Under the pieces are notes generated by a model that saw only the letters and a program-made list of their open reading frames with translations, was not told the origin of the DNA and made no database searches. The translations under genes and the position numbers were made by a program. From Planctomycetia bacterium (GTDB taxonomy: Bacteria > Planctomycetota > Planctomycetia > Gemmatales > Gemmataceae): 34,705 nucleotides of DNA. Location: positions 1 through 34,705 of the forward strand of contig SXID01000130.1 of assembly GCA_005772955.1 (NCBI GenBank), given 5' to 3'. Of this stretch, positions 8,312 to 16,284 are shown in pieces; positions within the stretch are counted from its first letter, which is position 1, and the number at the start of each line of letters is the position of its first letter.

Positions 8312-9754
8312 ATGGTTCCTTATCGTCGGCTCGTCATCGTTGCCCAGGATCTGCGCCTCGCCGCCGTGGTGCAAGGGCACCTTCAGCGAGCCATTCAAGT
8401 TGCCGCGCCAGTCGTGCGGTACGAGGATGTGCCGAACTTGCTAACGCCCGAAACCGATGGCGACCTCCTGCTGATCGCCTCGGACCTGTCGGACGTGCAA
8501 GCCATCGAAACCGTTGTGCGCGAGACGAAGGTTCAACACCTACCAGTCGGGCTGTCGGTACTCGAAACCGACGCGGTTCGCGCGAGTGGCAAACTCGACT
8601 CGCTGAACCCGTACATCGCCGACCGGTTCGTGTGGCCGCACCACCCGCGTGAACTCACCGCGTGGGCACACCGCGCGCTCGCACCGGGCACGCCGTTCGC
8701 TGACCCCACAACCGAGACCGTTGCCGAAACGATTCGTCGTCGGCTCATCAACCACACGCCCTCGCTGACCGCGATGGTCGAGCAACTGTGTATCGCCGTG
8801 GCCCACGACGTGACCGTGCTGATCGAGGGCGAGGCGGGCACTGGCAAGACGTTCCTCGCGAAACTGGTTCACGACTGTTCCGTGCGGCGTGCGAACCGGT
8901 TCCTCGTGGTGTCATGCGGCACGCTTTCGGGCAACCTGATCGCAAGCGAGTTCTTCGGGCACGCGAACGGCGCGTTCACGAGTGCCGATGCCGTGAAGGT
9001 CGGCAAGTTCGCCGCGGCCGGTGAAGGCACGATTCTCCTCGAGGAGATTGACACACTCGGATTGGAGCACCAAGCGAACCTACTTCGAGTGATCGAGACT
9101 GGCGAGTTCGAGCCGGTGGGCAGCAACGAGACGCAGGTGTGCAAGGTGCGCATTGTGGCCGCGACGAACTGGAACCTCGCGGACGCGGTCGAGCGGGGTA
9201 CGTTCCGACGCGACCTCTACTACCGGCTGCACGTGATCAGCTTCCAAATGCCGTCGTTGCGCCACCGCCCGGAAGACATCGGGCCGCTCGTTCGCGGAAT
9301 GGTCGCGAAGTACGGCACGAAGTACGGCAAGCGCTTGTTCGGCGTGTGCCCAGAGGCGCTCCGCGTGCTCGAAGCGTTCCCGTGGCCGGGCAACATTCGC
9401 CAACTGGAGAACGTCGTTCAACGAGCAGTACTCACGAGCGCTGGCAACGTGTTGAAACTGCACCACCTATCACCGCAGGTGGTGTCCCGCGCCGATGCGC
9501 CCGCAGCTACGCTGCCGATATCCAACGGCTTCGACGGCACTCTGAAACATTCCCGCGAGGCGACCGAGCGCGCGAACATCCTGCGTGCGCTGGAGAAGTC
9601 GAACCAGAGCCGGACGCGGGCCGCGCAGATGCTCGGCGTGAGCCGAGTCACGCTCTACAAGAAGATGAAGGCGTACAAGCTGTTGAAGGGGAAAGACTCG
9701 CCTGTGAGTTATCCGTTCGACGAGTTCAGTTCGCGCCGGCAACAAGTGAAATGA
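8312..9754 (+). CDS. NtrC-family sigma-54 enhancer-binding regulator with divergent motifs
   Basis: The 480-residue protein has an N-terminal domain of about 125 residues that resembles a degenerate response-regulator receiver, an AAA+ domain (about 140-375) and a C-terminal Fis-type helix-turn-helix (NQSRTRAAQMLGVSRVTLYK, about 440-460). Walker A is GEAGTGKT (173-180). The loop that contacts sigma-54 reads GAFTSA (220-225) where GAFTGA is usual, and Walker B reads ILLEEID where LFLDEIG is usual. The arginine-finger region FRRDLYYRL is intact. The start at ATG 8312 is preceded by GGAGGA at a spacing of nine; a GTG at 8237 would add 25 residues without domain support. It probably activates sigma-54 promoters, but the altered loop leaves open a sigma-70-type or non-activating role. 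No sensor kinase gene is adjacent. Confidence 0.9.
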   Translation: MVPYRRLVIVAQDLRLAAVVQGHLQRAIQVAAPVVRYEDVPNLLTPETDGDLLLIASDLSDVQAIETVVRETKVQHLPVGLSVLETDAVRASGKLDSLNPYIADRFVWPHHPRELTAWAHRALAPGTPFADPTTETVAETIRRRLINHTPSLTAMVEQLCIAVAHDVTVLIEGEAGTGKTFLAKLVHDCSVRRANRFLVVSCGTLSGNLIASEFFGHANGAFTSADAVKVGKFAAAGEGTILLEEIDTLGLEHQANLLRVIETGEFEPVGSNETQVCKVRIVAATNWNLADAVERGTFRRDLYYRLHVISFQMPSLRHRPEDIGPLVRGMVAKYGTKYGKRLFGVCPEALRVLEAFPWPGNIRQLENVVQRAVLTSAGNVLKLHHLSPQVVSRADAPAATLPISNGFDGTLKHSREATERANILRALEKSNQSRTRAAQMLGVSRVTLYKKMKAYKLLKGKDSPVSYPFDEFSSRRQQVK

Positions 9755-9763
9755 AGAACTCAA

Positions 9764-9783
9764 CCCCGCCCTACAGGGCGGGG
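9764..9783 (+). terminator. Short GC hairpin after regulator gene
   Basis: CCCCGCCC and GGGCGGGG form a perfect 8-base stem with a 4-base loop, ten bases after the regulator stop codon. There is no following T-tract. It may work with the larger hairpin just downstream. Confidence 0.5.
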
Positions 9784-9795
9784 GCACAAGACAGA

Positions 9796-9852
9796 AGCCG
9801 CTCGCGGCTTCGCACGCGCCCACCGTAGCGATGTGCGAAGCCGCGAGCGGCT
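9796..9852. terminator. Perfect 20-base-arm hairpin, AAGCCGC repeat family
   Basis: Arms 9796-9815 and 9833-9852 (AGCCGCTCGCGGCTTCGCAC and its reverse complement) are perfect complements with a 17-base loop. The arm contains a nested near-palindrome (AAGCCGCTCGCGGCTT). The same unit occurs at 15218, 23261 and 31029. It is placed as a terminator for the regulator but is probably a dispersed element. Confidence 0.75.
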
Positions 9853-10025
9853 TTATGCTCCTCTTCTTCGCTCAGCACCACACCCCATCCCCCCACCGCG
9901 TAACTCCTGCAGAAGACCGAACACGAAGCTCCGGCGTCTGGTCATTTGTTCTCTTGGTGTCCTCTGATCTTCTTCAACCCTGTTTGCTGTTTTCTTTGCG
10001 TTGTTGGGATGGCTTTGTGCCTTTG

Positions 10026-10034
10026 TGGTACACT
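10026..10034 (+). promoter_or_regulatory. Possible extended -10 promoter element
   Basis: TGGTACACT matches an extended -10 pattern (TG-n-TAnAcT) and the same nine bases recur at 10741-10749 before the next gene. Transcription would start about 27 bases before the ATG at 10068, leaving room for the GAGGTG ribosome site. I see no good -35. Confidence 0.35.
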
Positions 10035-10067
10035 CTTCATCTTCAGTCCTACCCGAGGTGTTTTATC

Positions 10068-10553
10068 ATGCGTTTTACACTGCTGGTCGTCTTCACCCTT
10101 GCGCTCGCCAGTTCCACCCGCGGCGCGGACGAGGCGAAGGGCGAGAAGGCCGCGTACACTGTTTACGATGCGTACTTCGAGAAGAACAACTCCGGGTTCA
10201 AAGGCGACGCGACGTACATCGCGCTGACCGCCAAAGATGGGTTCGACAAGGTGTTCGCGGCGCGGCCCCCGTTGATGGGTGGGAAGAAGACCGTGCTGCT
10301 CGCGGCCGATGCGTTCGGTAAGCAGTTCGTTGCGGTTGTCGTGAAACGCGGCCCTGCAATCACCACCTATACGGTCGAAGCAGTGACGCTTGACAAGGAC
10401 GGCACCGTGTACGTTCAGTACAAGGCCACGGCCGGTCCCGCAGGCACCGCGACCTTCGCCAGCCCGCTGGTCGTGAGCGTGGCGAAGGACAAGGCGAAGA
10501 AAGTCGTGTTCATCGAGAACGGCAAGACTGTCGGCACGTCGGACGTGAAGTAG
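10068..10553 (+). CDS. Small secreted protein of unknown function
   Basis: The start at ATG 10068 is preceded by GAGGTG at a spacing of eight, and gives 161 residues with a clear Sec signal peptide (MRFTLLVVFTLALASSTRGA). The mature part of about 140 residues is predicted to be mostly beta strand, with the segment FVAVVVKRGPAITTYTVEAV and a closing region rich in Val and Lys. This arrangement reminds me weakly of PrcB-type secreted domains, but the match is not strong enough to name it. There are no cysteines, so it is not a lipoprotein or heme protein. The frame is open upstream to 9831, but that part has no ribosome site and runs over the hairpin region. Confidence 0.75.
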   Translation: MRFTLLVVFTLALASSTRGADEAKGEKAAYTVYDAYFEKNNSGFKGDATYIALTAKDGFDKVFAARPPLMGGKKTVLLAADAFGKQFVAVVVKRGPAITTYTVEAVTLDKDGTVYVQYKATAGPAGTATFASPLVVSVAKDKAKKVVFIENGKTVGTSDVK

Positions 10554-10582
10554 CGGTCACGCGGCGGGGCGCGGCGTGACCG
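10554..10582 (+). terminator. GC hairpin after small secreted protein gene
   Basis: CGGTCACGC (10554-10562) pairs perfectly with GCGTGACCG (10574-10582), starting directly after the TAG stop codon. No T-tract follows. Confidence 0.5.
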
Positions 10583-10631
10583 GAGTCGGGGGCAGGTTGT
10601 TGGAACGGAACCTGAGTGCGGGTTGTGCGAA

Positions 10632-10648
10632 ACGTCTGTATCAGACGT
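10632..10648. promoter_or_regulatory. Perfect 7-base-arm palindrome upstream of cytochrome-WD40 gene
   Basis: ACGTCTG-TAT-CAGACGT is a perfect palindrome with a 3-base centre, about 109 bases before the gene start. It has the size and position of an operator, but no known family motif is recognised. Confidence 0.3.
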
Positions 10649-10740
10649 GGTGGGCCACTCGGTTTGGAAAGGAGTTGCGAACCGCGGTGAAGGATGCGTA
10701 CAAAACTGCGGAACTCCTTCTCTGTTCTCTTCTCGCCTGT

Positions 10741-10749
10741 TGGTACACT
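10741..10749 (+). promoter_or_regulatory. Possible extended -10 with leaderless start
   Basis: TGGTACACT repeats the element at 10026. The hexamer TACACT ends seven bases before the ATG at 10757, so transcription from here would begin at or next to the start codon and the mRNA would be leaderless. This fits the lack of a ribosome binding site for that ATG. Confidence 0.35.
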
Positions 10750-10756
10750 TATCTTC

Positions 10757-12355
10757 ATGACGCGACTCACATTCGCTCTCTGCGTGTTCTGCGTTCTCCG
10801 CGGTGAATCCTACGCCGCGGACCCGACGTACTGGCAGGACGTGCGACCCATCCTCCGCAAACATTGCGTCGTGTGTCACAGTGAGCGTCGGCTCGCCGAA
10901 CCGGACCTGAGCGCGGGGCTGGCGCTCGACAAGCCGGAGAACATCACGAAGGGCGGAAAGAACGGCAAGGTCACCGTTCTCGTCGCGAGCAAGCCGGACG
11001 AGTCGTCACTCGTGACGCTGCTCACGTCGAAGGACAAAAAGCGTGCGATGCCGCTCGACGCGGATCCGCTTTCACCTGACGAGATCGCGATCATCCGCAG
11101 GTGGGTCGCGGCCGGTGCGCCGGACGGCGTCAAGCCAGTGGATGATACCGGAACGGCGGCGGTCGGCCCGGTGCGCCCGGTGCGCAAACTCGACGTGATC
11201 TTCAGCACGAAGGCCACGCTCCCCAAAACCGCGGCGCTGCCCGGCGCGCTCGAACTGACGCTCAAAGTCGGCCCACTGCCGCCGGTCGCGGCGGTTGCGT
11301 TCAGCCCCGATGGGAAGTTGCTCGCAAGCGGCGTTTATGGACGCGTCACAGTCTGGGATTTGGCGACCGCGAAACCGGTCAAGGTGCTCACCAACATCCT
11401 CGGCGCGGTGAACGATCTGAAGTTCTCGCCCAACGGAAAGCTGTTCGCGGTCGCGGGCGGGCAACCGTCGGCGCGCGGCGACTTGCGTCTCTTCGACACG
11501 ACCGAATGGAAGCTTCTTCACGCGCTCGGCGGTCACCTCGATACCGTCTCCAGCGTGTCGTTCAACAAGGACGGCTCCAAACTCGTCTCGGCGAGTTTCG
11601 ACAAGACAGTGCGCCTCTGGGATGTGAAAGACGCAAAGCTAATTCACGCCTACACCGGGCATTCGGACTTCGTGTACGCGGTCGCGTTCGGGCCAGACGG
11701 TTCGTGGTACGTCACCGCGAGCAAGGACCGCACCGGGCGCATCATCGACGTCGCAACCGGCAAAGGCCTCTTCACGCTCAGCGGCACCGACCAGGAAGTG
11801 CTGGCGGTCGCGGTCCACCCGACGAGCGGTCAGGTGATGGCCGCGGGCCTCGACCCGCTCGTGAGCTGGTACGACCCGAAGACGGGCGAACGCGCACGCC
11901 GCGCCGGCGGGCCAAGCACCGCGAACCACGAGATCGCGATCGACCCGAAGGGCACTCTGGTTGTCACGGCGGGCGGCGACGGCAGCATTCGCACGATCGA
12001 CCCGAAGTCCGCGGCGCAACTGAAGTCGATGCAAAGCGGGTCTGTGGTGTTCGCGGTTGCGGTGGACGCGGACGCGAAGCGCATCGCCAGCGGCGGCGCC
12101 GACGGCGTGGTGAAGGTGTGGGACGCGCCCGACGCTCGCCTTCTGGCAACGCTGTGGAGTGGCGCGGAGGATGGTTGGCTGTCACTCACGCCAGAAGGGT
12201 ACTTCGCGGGGGCGGACTCGCTGTTCGCAAAAGGCGCGTGGAAGGCAACCGGGAAGCCGGTCACGGACGTGAATCTGCTCGCCCCGCTCAAGGACGCAGG
12301 TCAGGTTGGGAAGGCGACTCAGGGGCAAAAGCTGGCCGAACCAGTGTGGAAGTAG
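10757..12355 (+). CDS. Secreted planctomycete cytochrome c domain-WD40 protein
   Basis: The protein of 532 residues begins with a signal peptide (MTRLTFALCVFCVLRGESYA) followed by a planctomycete-type cytochrome c domain (PSCyt1-like) with one heme site, CVVCH at residues 37-41, in the typical context DVRPILRKHCVVCH. From about residue 170 there are seven WD40-like repeats (for example FSPDGKLLASG, FNKDGSKLVSAS, DADAKRIASG), enough for one closed propeller. The heme domain implies covalent heme attachment outside the cytoplasm, and the propeller suggests a scaffold for partners or glycans. The start at 10757 is chosen because it gives a proper signal; an ATG at 10694 would add 21 residues in front of it. 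The signal peptide is encoded by a dispersed repeat (see 10775). The redox partner is unknown. Confidence 0.9.
   Translation: MTRLTFALCVFCVLRGESYAADPTYWQDVRPILRKHCVVCHSERRLAEPDLSAGLALDKPENITKGGKNGKVTVLVASKPDESSLVTLLTSKDKKRAMPLDADPLSPDEIAIIRRWVAAGAPDGVKPVDDTGTAAVGPVRPVRKLDVIFSTKATLPKTAALPGALELTLKVGPLPPVAAVAFSPDGKLLASGVYGRVTVWDLATAKPVKVLTNILGAVNDLKFSPNGKLFAVAGGQPSARGDLRLFDTTEWKLLHALGGHLDTVSSVSFNKDGSKLVSASFDKTVRLWDVKDAKLIHAYTGHSDFVYAVAFGPDGSWYVTASKDRTGRIIDVATGKGLFTLSGTDQEVLAVAVHPTSGQVMAAGLDPLVSWYDPKTGERARRAGGPSTANHEIAIDPKGTLVVTAGGDGSIRTIDPKSAAQLKSMQSGSVVFAVAVDADAKRIASGGADGVVKVWDAPDARLLATLWSGAEDGWLSLTPEGYFAGADSLFAKGAWKATGKPVTDVNLLAPLKDAGQVGKATQGQKLAEPVWK
10775..10807 (+). repeat. TCTGCGTT-type dispersed repeat encoding a signal peptide
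   Basis: CTCTCTGCGTGTTCTGCGTT followed by CTCCGCGGTGAA is a tandem of related units. It resembles the widespread bacterial intergenic repeat whose translations read LCVLCVLCGE on one strand and FTAENAEHAE on the other. Here it is read in frame as ALCVFCVLRGE, the hydrophobic core of the signal peptide of the cytochrome-WD40 protein. Confidence 0.6.
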
Positions 12356-12394
12356 GTGTTCGCTCGCCGGCTAACCGGGTAGAGTGAGAGCCGC

Positions 12395-12400
12395 TATACT
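12395..12400 (+). promoter_or_regulatory. Possible -10 element TATACT
   Basis: TATACT lies six bases before an ATG at 12407 and 46 bases before the preferred start at 12446. Transcription from about 12407 would give a 39-base leader holding the AGGAG site. No -35 is evident. Confidence 0.35.
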
Positions 12401-12445
12401 AGCCCGATGTTCCTTGCTTCCGGTAACAAATCAGGAGTCCTGCGG

Positions 12446-13051
12446 ATGTTGCGCGCGATCCGTTCGGTGTTGGGTGCGACGGCGATCTTCTTCGGGGGTG
12501 CGCTGCTCGCGCAACCCAAGGACGCGCCACAGGCCGAAGGGTACTTCCCGCTCAAGAAGGGCACGAAGTGGACCTACAAGGTCGGCGATAACGAAGTGAA
12601 GGTCGAGGTCGTGAAGTCCGAGAAGATCGCCGGCGAGGAACAGTTCCAGGTCGATACGAAAGTGAACAACGACCCGAAGACGACCGAGTGGTACGTCATC
12701 AAGGCCGACGGTGTGTACCGCACGAGGGTGAAGGACGACAAACTCGACCCGCCCGTGAAGGTGCTGCCGCTGCCCATCAAGAAGGATGTGGCCTGGGAGA
12801 TCAAGAGCAAGGTCGGCACGCAAACGATTACGGGCAAGATGACGGTGGTGAACGACAAGGAGAAGATCAAGACCCCGGCCGGCGACTTCGAGACGGTGTT
12901 CATCGAGGGCAAGGACATGGACATCGCCGGGGCCAAGACCACCGTACGCCTCTGGTTCGCCAAGGATCGCGGCATTGTGAAGGAGGAGTTCATCCTCCAG
13001 ACCAACGAGGTCGTGAAGCTCGAACTGAGCAAGTACGAAGAAGCGAAGTGA
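12446..13051 (+). CDS. Secreted protein of unknown function
   Basis: The start at ATG 12446 follows AGGAG at a spacing of nine and gives 201 residues: signal peptide MLRAIRSVLGATAIFFGGALLA, then a lysine-rich, mostly beta mature domain (KKGTKWTYKVGDNEVKVEVV, WEIKSKVGTQTITGKMTVV). The pattern, with alternating short strands and the segment TPAGDFETVFIEGK, is that of a single-domain beta-sandwich like the DUF3108-type proteins seen in secreted bacterial families, which I suggest only weakly. An alternative start at 12407 would add 13 residues and be leaderless relative to the TATACT at 12395. It lies between the cytochrome-WD40 and PPC genes in the same direction, so a shared surface function is possible. 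Confidence 0.78.
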   Translation: MLRAIRSVLGATAIFFGGALLAQPKDAPQAEGYFPLKKGTKWTYKVGDNEVKVEVVKSEKIAGEEQFQVDTKVNNDPKTTEWYVIKADGVYRTRVKDDKLDPPVKVLPLPIKKDVAWEIKSKVGTQTITGKMTVVNDKEKIKTPAGDFETVFIEGKDMDIAGAKTTVRLWFAKDRGIVKEEFILQTNEVVKLELSKYEEAK

Positions 13052-13062
13052 GATAAAGAAGG

Positions 13063-13112
13063 ACCTACCCCCCCAACCCCCTCCCTGAAGGGAAGGGGGT
13101 TGGGGGGTAGGT
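13063..13112. repeat. C/G-rich palindromic repeat between two genes
   Basis: Arms of 24 bases (13063-13086 and 13089-13112), starting ACCTACCCCCCC and ending GGGGGGTAGGT, pair almost fully apart from one-base differences in tract length. The core TCCCTGAAGGGA is shared with other family members. It ends 19 bases before the PPC gene start, just ahead of the TAGGAG ribosome site. Confidence 0.8.
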
Positions 13113-13130
13113 TCTTTTAGGAGCCTACCC

Positions 13131-15209
13131 ATGCGCGCCGTCACGGCCCTCCTGTGCGTTACCGCGTTCACTCAAGTCGCCGAAGCGCAAACCTCCTTCC
13201 CGATGGTCACGCACGTTACTCCGGTCGCGGTGCAGCGCGGCACCGTGTCGGAGGTGACCGTCGAGTGCCGCACCAGTTCGCTCGCGGGCGCGTACAAGGT
13301 GCTGCTCGAAGGCAGCGGCGTCACGGCCGAAGTGATTCCGGGCAAAGAGCCGCCGAAGGCCGCCGACCCGAAGGCGCCCGCGGCTCTCGTGCTGTCGTGC
13401 AAGCTCAAGATCACGGTCGCGCCCGACGCGGCTACCGGCGTGCGCGAGTTCCGCATCGCCTCGTCACTCGGCATCTCGTCGCTTGGGCAACTCCTCATCG
13501 TTGACGCACCCGTGATTCCCGAACAGGCGGTGCCATCCACGATGGCGAAGCCGATGCCGATCACGATCCCCTCTGTTGTGTGCGGGCGCATCAGGCTGGT
13601 CGAAGCGGTCGATTACTACACGTTCACCGCGAAGGCCGGACAGACGCTCACGCTCGAAGTGATCTGTGCCCGCATCCAGGACAAGATTCACGATCTCCAG
13701 AAGCACGCGGACCCGCTCATCGCGATCTTCGACACGGACGGGCGCGAACTCGCCGCGGCCGACGACGGCTACTTCGCCGACCCCGTTCTGACGTTCACCG
13801 TGCCGAAGGACGCGGAGTACCGCGTCGCGGTCCGCGACGCGAAGTACGACGGCGATCCGCGTTGGGTCTACGCGCTTGCGATCACCGACACGCCGCGTGC
13901 GGTGTACTCGTTCCCGCTCGCGGTGAACTTCGGCAAGACCGCAAAGGCGCAACCGGTCGGCAGTGCCGCGTTCGCGAGCAAGGAGTGGACCGTCACCGCA
14001 CCGAACACCTTGGGTGTTCACACCGCACCGCTCAAGTTCAACGGCACCGAGACGAACCCGGTTCCCGTCGTCGTCACGAATCTTCCGCTGGTCGAAGAGG
14101 CGGAGCCGAACGACCTGCCGAAACAGGCGACACGAATGCAGGTGCCGGGCGGCGCGAACGGCCGCATCGGGACGAAACGCGAGCTCGACCACTTCGTCTT
14201 TACCGCGACGAAGGGCAAAGCGATCCGTCTCGAAATCTTCGCGCGGCGTTTCGGCACGCCACTATCAAGCCAGCTCGATGCGCAGCTCGATGTGATGACG
14301 CCCGACGGTAAGATCGTTGCTTCAAATGACGACCTCGTCGGCAAAGACTCCGGGTTGATCTTCACGCCCACCGCCGACGGCGAGTACGTGGTTCGCGTGC
14401 GCGACCTGAACAACAAGGGCGGCGACGGCTTCATCTATTACCTCGAAGGCGACTTCGCCCGGCCGGATTTCACGATCAAGTGCGACCCGGCGAAGGCGAT
14501 GATCGGGCCAGGCTCGCGCACCGCGTGGTACGTGCAGGTGACGCGCACAAACGGCTTCACCGCCCCGGTGAAGGTGACCGTCGGCGGGCTTCCCGCGGGC
14601 GTGACCGTGAACGAACTCACGATCCCCGCGAACATGACGCAGGGGTTACTCGTGGTGAGCGCCACGAAGGACGCGAAGATCGAGGCGAGTGTGGTGGAGG
14701 TGATCGGCACCGCGGACGCAATCGACGAGAACGCGAAGCCCGTGACGCTCACGCGAACCGCGGTCGCGGTGGAAGAGATCTATTCCCCCGGTGGCGGGCG
14801 AGCGCGGTTCGACGCGGGTATGCTGGCGGTAGCAGTCACCGGGCCATCGGACTTGCTCGAAATCAAGGCGAAGCAGACCCGCATCACGCTGAAGCCGGGC
14901 GAAGAGGTGAAGATCGACGTGGAGGTGCTTCGCGGTCCGCAGTACACGAAGGACGTGAATCTCGACGTGCCGCTGCGCCATCTCGGCACCGTCTTCGGTA
15001 ACCCGCTCCCGCCGGGCGTGACGATGGTGGACGGCAAGAGCAAGACGCTGTTGGGCGCCGGCAGCGCGGGTCACATCACTCTGAAGGCCGACGCGAACGC
15101 GGCCGAATGCACCGACGTGCCGGTGTGCGTGCAAGGGTTCGTGGCGATCAATTTCGTGGTGAAGATTGGCTACGCGAGCGAAGTAATCTGGGTGACCGTG
15201 AAGAAGTGA
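13131..15209 (+). CDS. Large secreted PPC-domain protein
   Basis: The 692-residue protein starts with a signal peptide (MRAVTALLCVTAFTQVAEAQ) preceded by TAGGAG at a spacing of seven. Two segments match the pre-peptidase C-terminal (PPC) beta-domain pattern: about residues 155-250 (AVDYYTFTAKAGQTLTLEV) and about 345-435 (ELDHFVFTATKGKAIRLEI). In both, an acidic or aromatic pair precedes the strand and the motif PLIAIFDTDGRELA or QLDVMTPDGKIVASNDD follows. The rest is beta-rich with Ig-like character (PVKVTVGGLPAGVTVNE). No protease triad is visible, so this is a cell-surface or periplasmic binding or structural protein. Such proteins are common next to planctomycete cytochrome genes, as here. 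Confidence 0.85.
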   Translation: MRAVTALLCVTAFTQVAEAQTSFPMVTHVTPVAVQRGTVSEVTVECRTSSLAGAYKVLLEGSGVTAEVIPGKEPPKAADPKAPAALVLSCKLKITVAPDAATGVREFRIASSLGISSLGQLLIVDAPVIPEQAVPSTMAKPMPITIPSVVCGRIRLVEAVDYYTFTAKAGQTLTLEVICARIQDKIHDLQKHADPLIAIFDTDGRELAAADDGYFADPVLTFTVPKDAEYRVAVRDAKYDGDPRWVYALAITDTPRAVYSFPLAVNFGKTAKAQPVGSAAFASKEWTVTAPNTLGVHTAPLKFNGTETNPVPVVVTNLPLVEEAEPNDLPKQATRMQVPGGANGRIGTKRELDHFVFTATKGKAIRLEIFARRFGTPLSSQLDAQLDVMTPDGKIVASNDDLVGKDSGLIFTPTADGEYVVRVRDLNNKGGDGFIYYLEGDFARPDFTIKCDPAKAMIGPGSRTAWYVQVTRTNGFTAPVKVTVGGLPAGVTVNELTIPANMTQGLLVVSATKDAKIEASVVEVIGTADAIDENAKPVTLTRTAVAVEEIYSPGGGRARFDAGMLAVAVTGPSDLLEIKAKQTRITLKPGEEVKIDVEVLRGPQYTKDVNLDVPLRHLGTVFGNPLPPGVTMVDGKSKTLLGAGSAGHITLKADANAAECTDVPVCVQGFVAINFVVKIGYASEVIWVTVKK

Positions 15210-15217
15210 CCGCGGCC

Positions 15218-15236
15218 AAGCCGCTTGCGGCTTCGC
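15218..15236. repeat. Solo AAGCCGC-family palindrome
   Basis: AAGCCGCTTGCGGCTTCGC starts nine bases after the PPC gene stop. It is a near-perfect palindrome and matches one arm of the hairpins at 9796 and 31029, but no full partner arm is seen. Confidence 0.65.
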
Positions 15237-15402
15237 GTGTTGTGACGCCTTTTGTGTGACGTATAACAATCCGAACTGCGAAGCAGTGGGTGGGACGCCT
15301 TCGGTATCGCAGTGAAGTTCCGCGGCTCGTGTCGAACCCGCGTTGCTTGTTCGTGCTGCCCCCACGGGACCGGCTCGCGGGGACGTACCTCGTGCCGGTG
15401 TA

Positions 15403-15441
15403 AGCGACCTACCCCCCTTCAGGGAAGGGGGGTAGGTCGCT
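15403..15441. terminator. C/G hairpin between convergent genes
   Basis: AGCGACCTACCCCCCTT (15403-15419) pairs perfectly with AAGGGGGGTAGGTCGCT (15425-15441) around a 5-base loop. On the plus strand it ends with TTTC, and it lies directly after the stop of the minus-strand gene at 15447. It could terminate both convergent transcripts. It belongs to the C/G palindrome family. Confidence 0.7.
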
Positions 15442-15446
15442 TTCGG

Positions 15447-16121
15447 TCACTTCAGTTCTTTGATCCACACGTTGCGGAAATCGACGCGGATGTTGTAACT
15501 CTGGAACCCGATGCGGCCCTTCTCGCGGAGCAAACCGGGGTGGTTCTTCTCGGCTTTCGCCTTGTAGTCGTCCAGGTTCACGTTCACCAGTTCCACGTCG
15601 TTCTGAACGATGGTCACCTTGCGGCCGTTGCACACGATCTTCACCGTGTTCCACTCGCCGATCTTCTTGTTCTTCGCATCCTTCGCGGGCTGCACGTCGT
15701 AAATGGAACCGGTGTGTTGATAGTCCGCGAGTTTGCCCGGCCAGCCCTCGTCGTCGATTAGCTGAATCTCCATGCCAGCGTAGGCCGGGTCGCCCTTCTC
15801 CGGGGTGCGGAGTGCGACGCCGCTGTTGCCGCCCTTCTTCTCCCACCGGTACTCGCACCGGAACTCGAAGTTGCCGTATTCCTTTTCGGTTAACAGGTAG
15901 CCACCGCCACCGCTCTTGCACACGATCACGCCGCCATCTACTACCCACGCATCGGCCTTGCCGGTCGGCTTCCATCCATCGAGACTCTTGCCGTTAAAGA
16001 GGTTGGTGAACCCCGCGGGCACCTCAGCCGGCTTGTCAGCCGCTTTGGGTTTGTCATCTGCGCGCAGTCCAGCCGCGCACACCACAACCGCGAGGGCACC
16101 GAATCGCAACGCCGTTCGCAT
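15447..16121 (-). CDS. Secreted DUF1080 (3-keto-disaccharide hydrolase-like) protein
   Basis: The start at ATG 16121 follows GGAG at a spacing of six and gives 224 residues with signal peptide MRTALRFGALAVVVCAAGLR. The mature domain is a DUF1080 concanavalin-like fold: FTNLFNGKSLDGWKP near the N-terminus, the core FEFRCEYRWEKKGGNSG and AGMEIQLIDDEG, and FRNVWIKEL at the end. Members of this family have been linked to 3-keto-glycoside hydrolysis and sugar binding, and planctomycetes have many. The gene is convergent with the PPC gene and lies 163 bases downstream of the GT87-like gene on the same strand. The substrate is not predictable. Confidence 0.9.
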   Translation of the reverse strand: MRTALRFGALAVVVCAAGLRADDKPKAADKPAEVPAGFTNLFNGKSLDGWKPTGKADAWVVDGGVIVCKSGGGGYLLTEKEYGNFEFRCEYRWEKKGGNSGVALRTPEKGDPAYAGMEIQLIDDEGWPGKLADYQHTGSIYDVQPAKDAKNKKIGEWNTVKIVCNGRKVTIVQNDVELVNVNLDDYKAKAEKNHPGLLREKGRIGFQSYNIRVDFRNVWIKELK

Positions 16122-16284
16122 GGGAAACTCCAGAGAGGTAATGTCGTCCGCACGACATCTTACCCGCCACGCGTGGAATGGCACATGGTCTCTTGGAGGC
16201 GTCCGTGGTCATCACGCGACCTACACCGAACGCGGACGCGTCGGCACCATCCGCGGGTGGTGTCCATCGATCGCGGGAACACGA

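Larger units (their letters stand above)
9755..10067. other. Intergenic region with two hairpins
   Basis: These 313 bases hold the hairpins at 9764-9783 and 9796-9852, then a pyrimidine-rich stretch with CTTTGCG/CTTTGTG repeats (9993-10027) and a possible extended -10 element at 10026-10034. I see no gene here; an open frame through the region is only the upstream extension of the next gene. Confidence 0.6.

Noticed and set aside
8312-9754. Typical -24/-12 promoter near the regulator gene
   Set aside because: No TGGCAC-N5-TTGC match was seen in the divergent gap.
9831-10067. N-terminal extension of the small secreted protein
   Set aside because: It runs over a hairpin region, lacks a ribosome site, and the preferred start has GAGGTG and a signal peptide.
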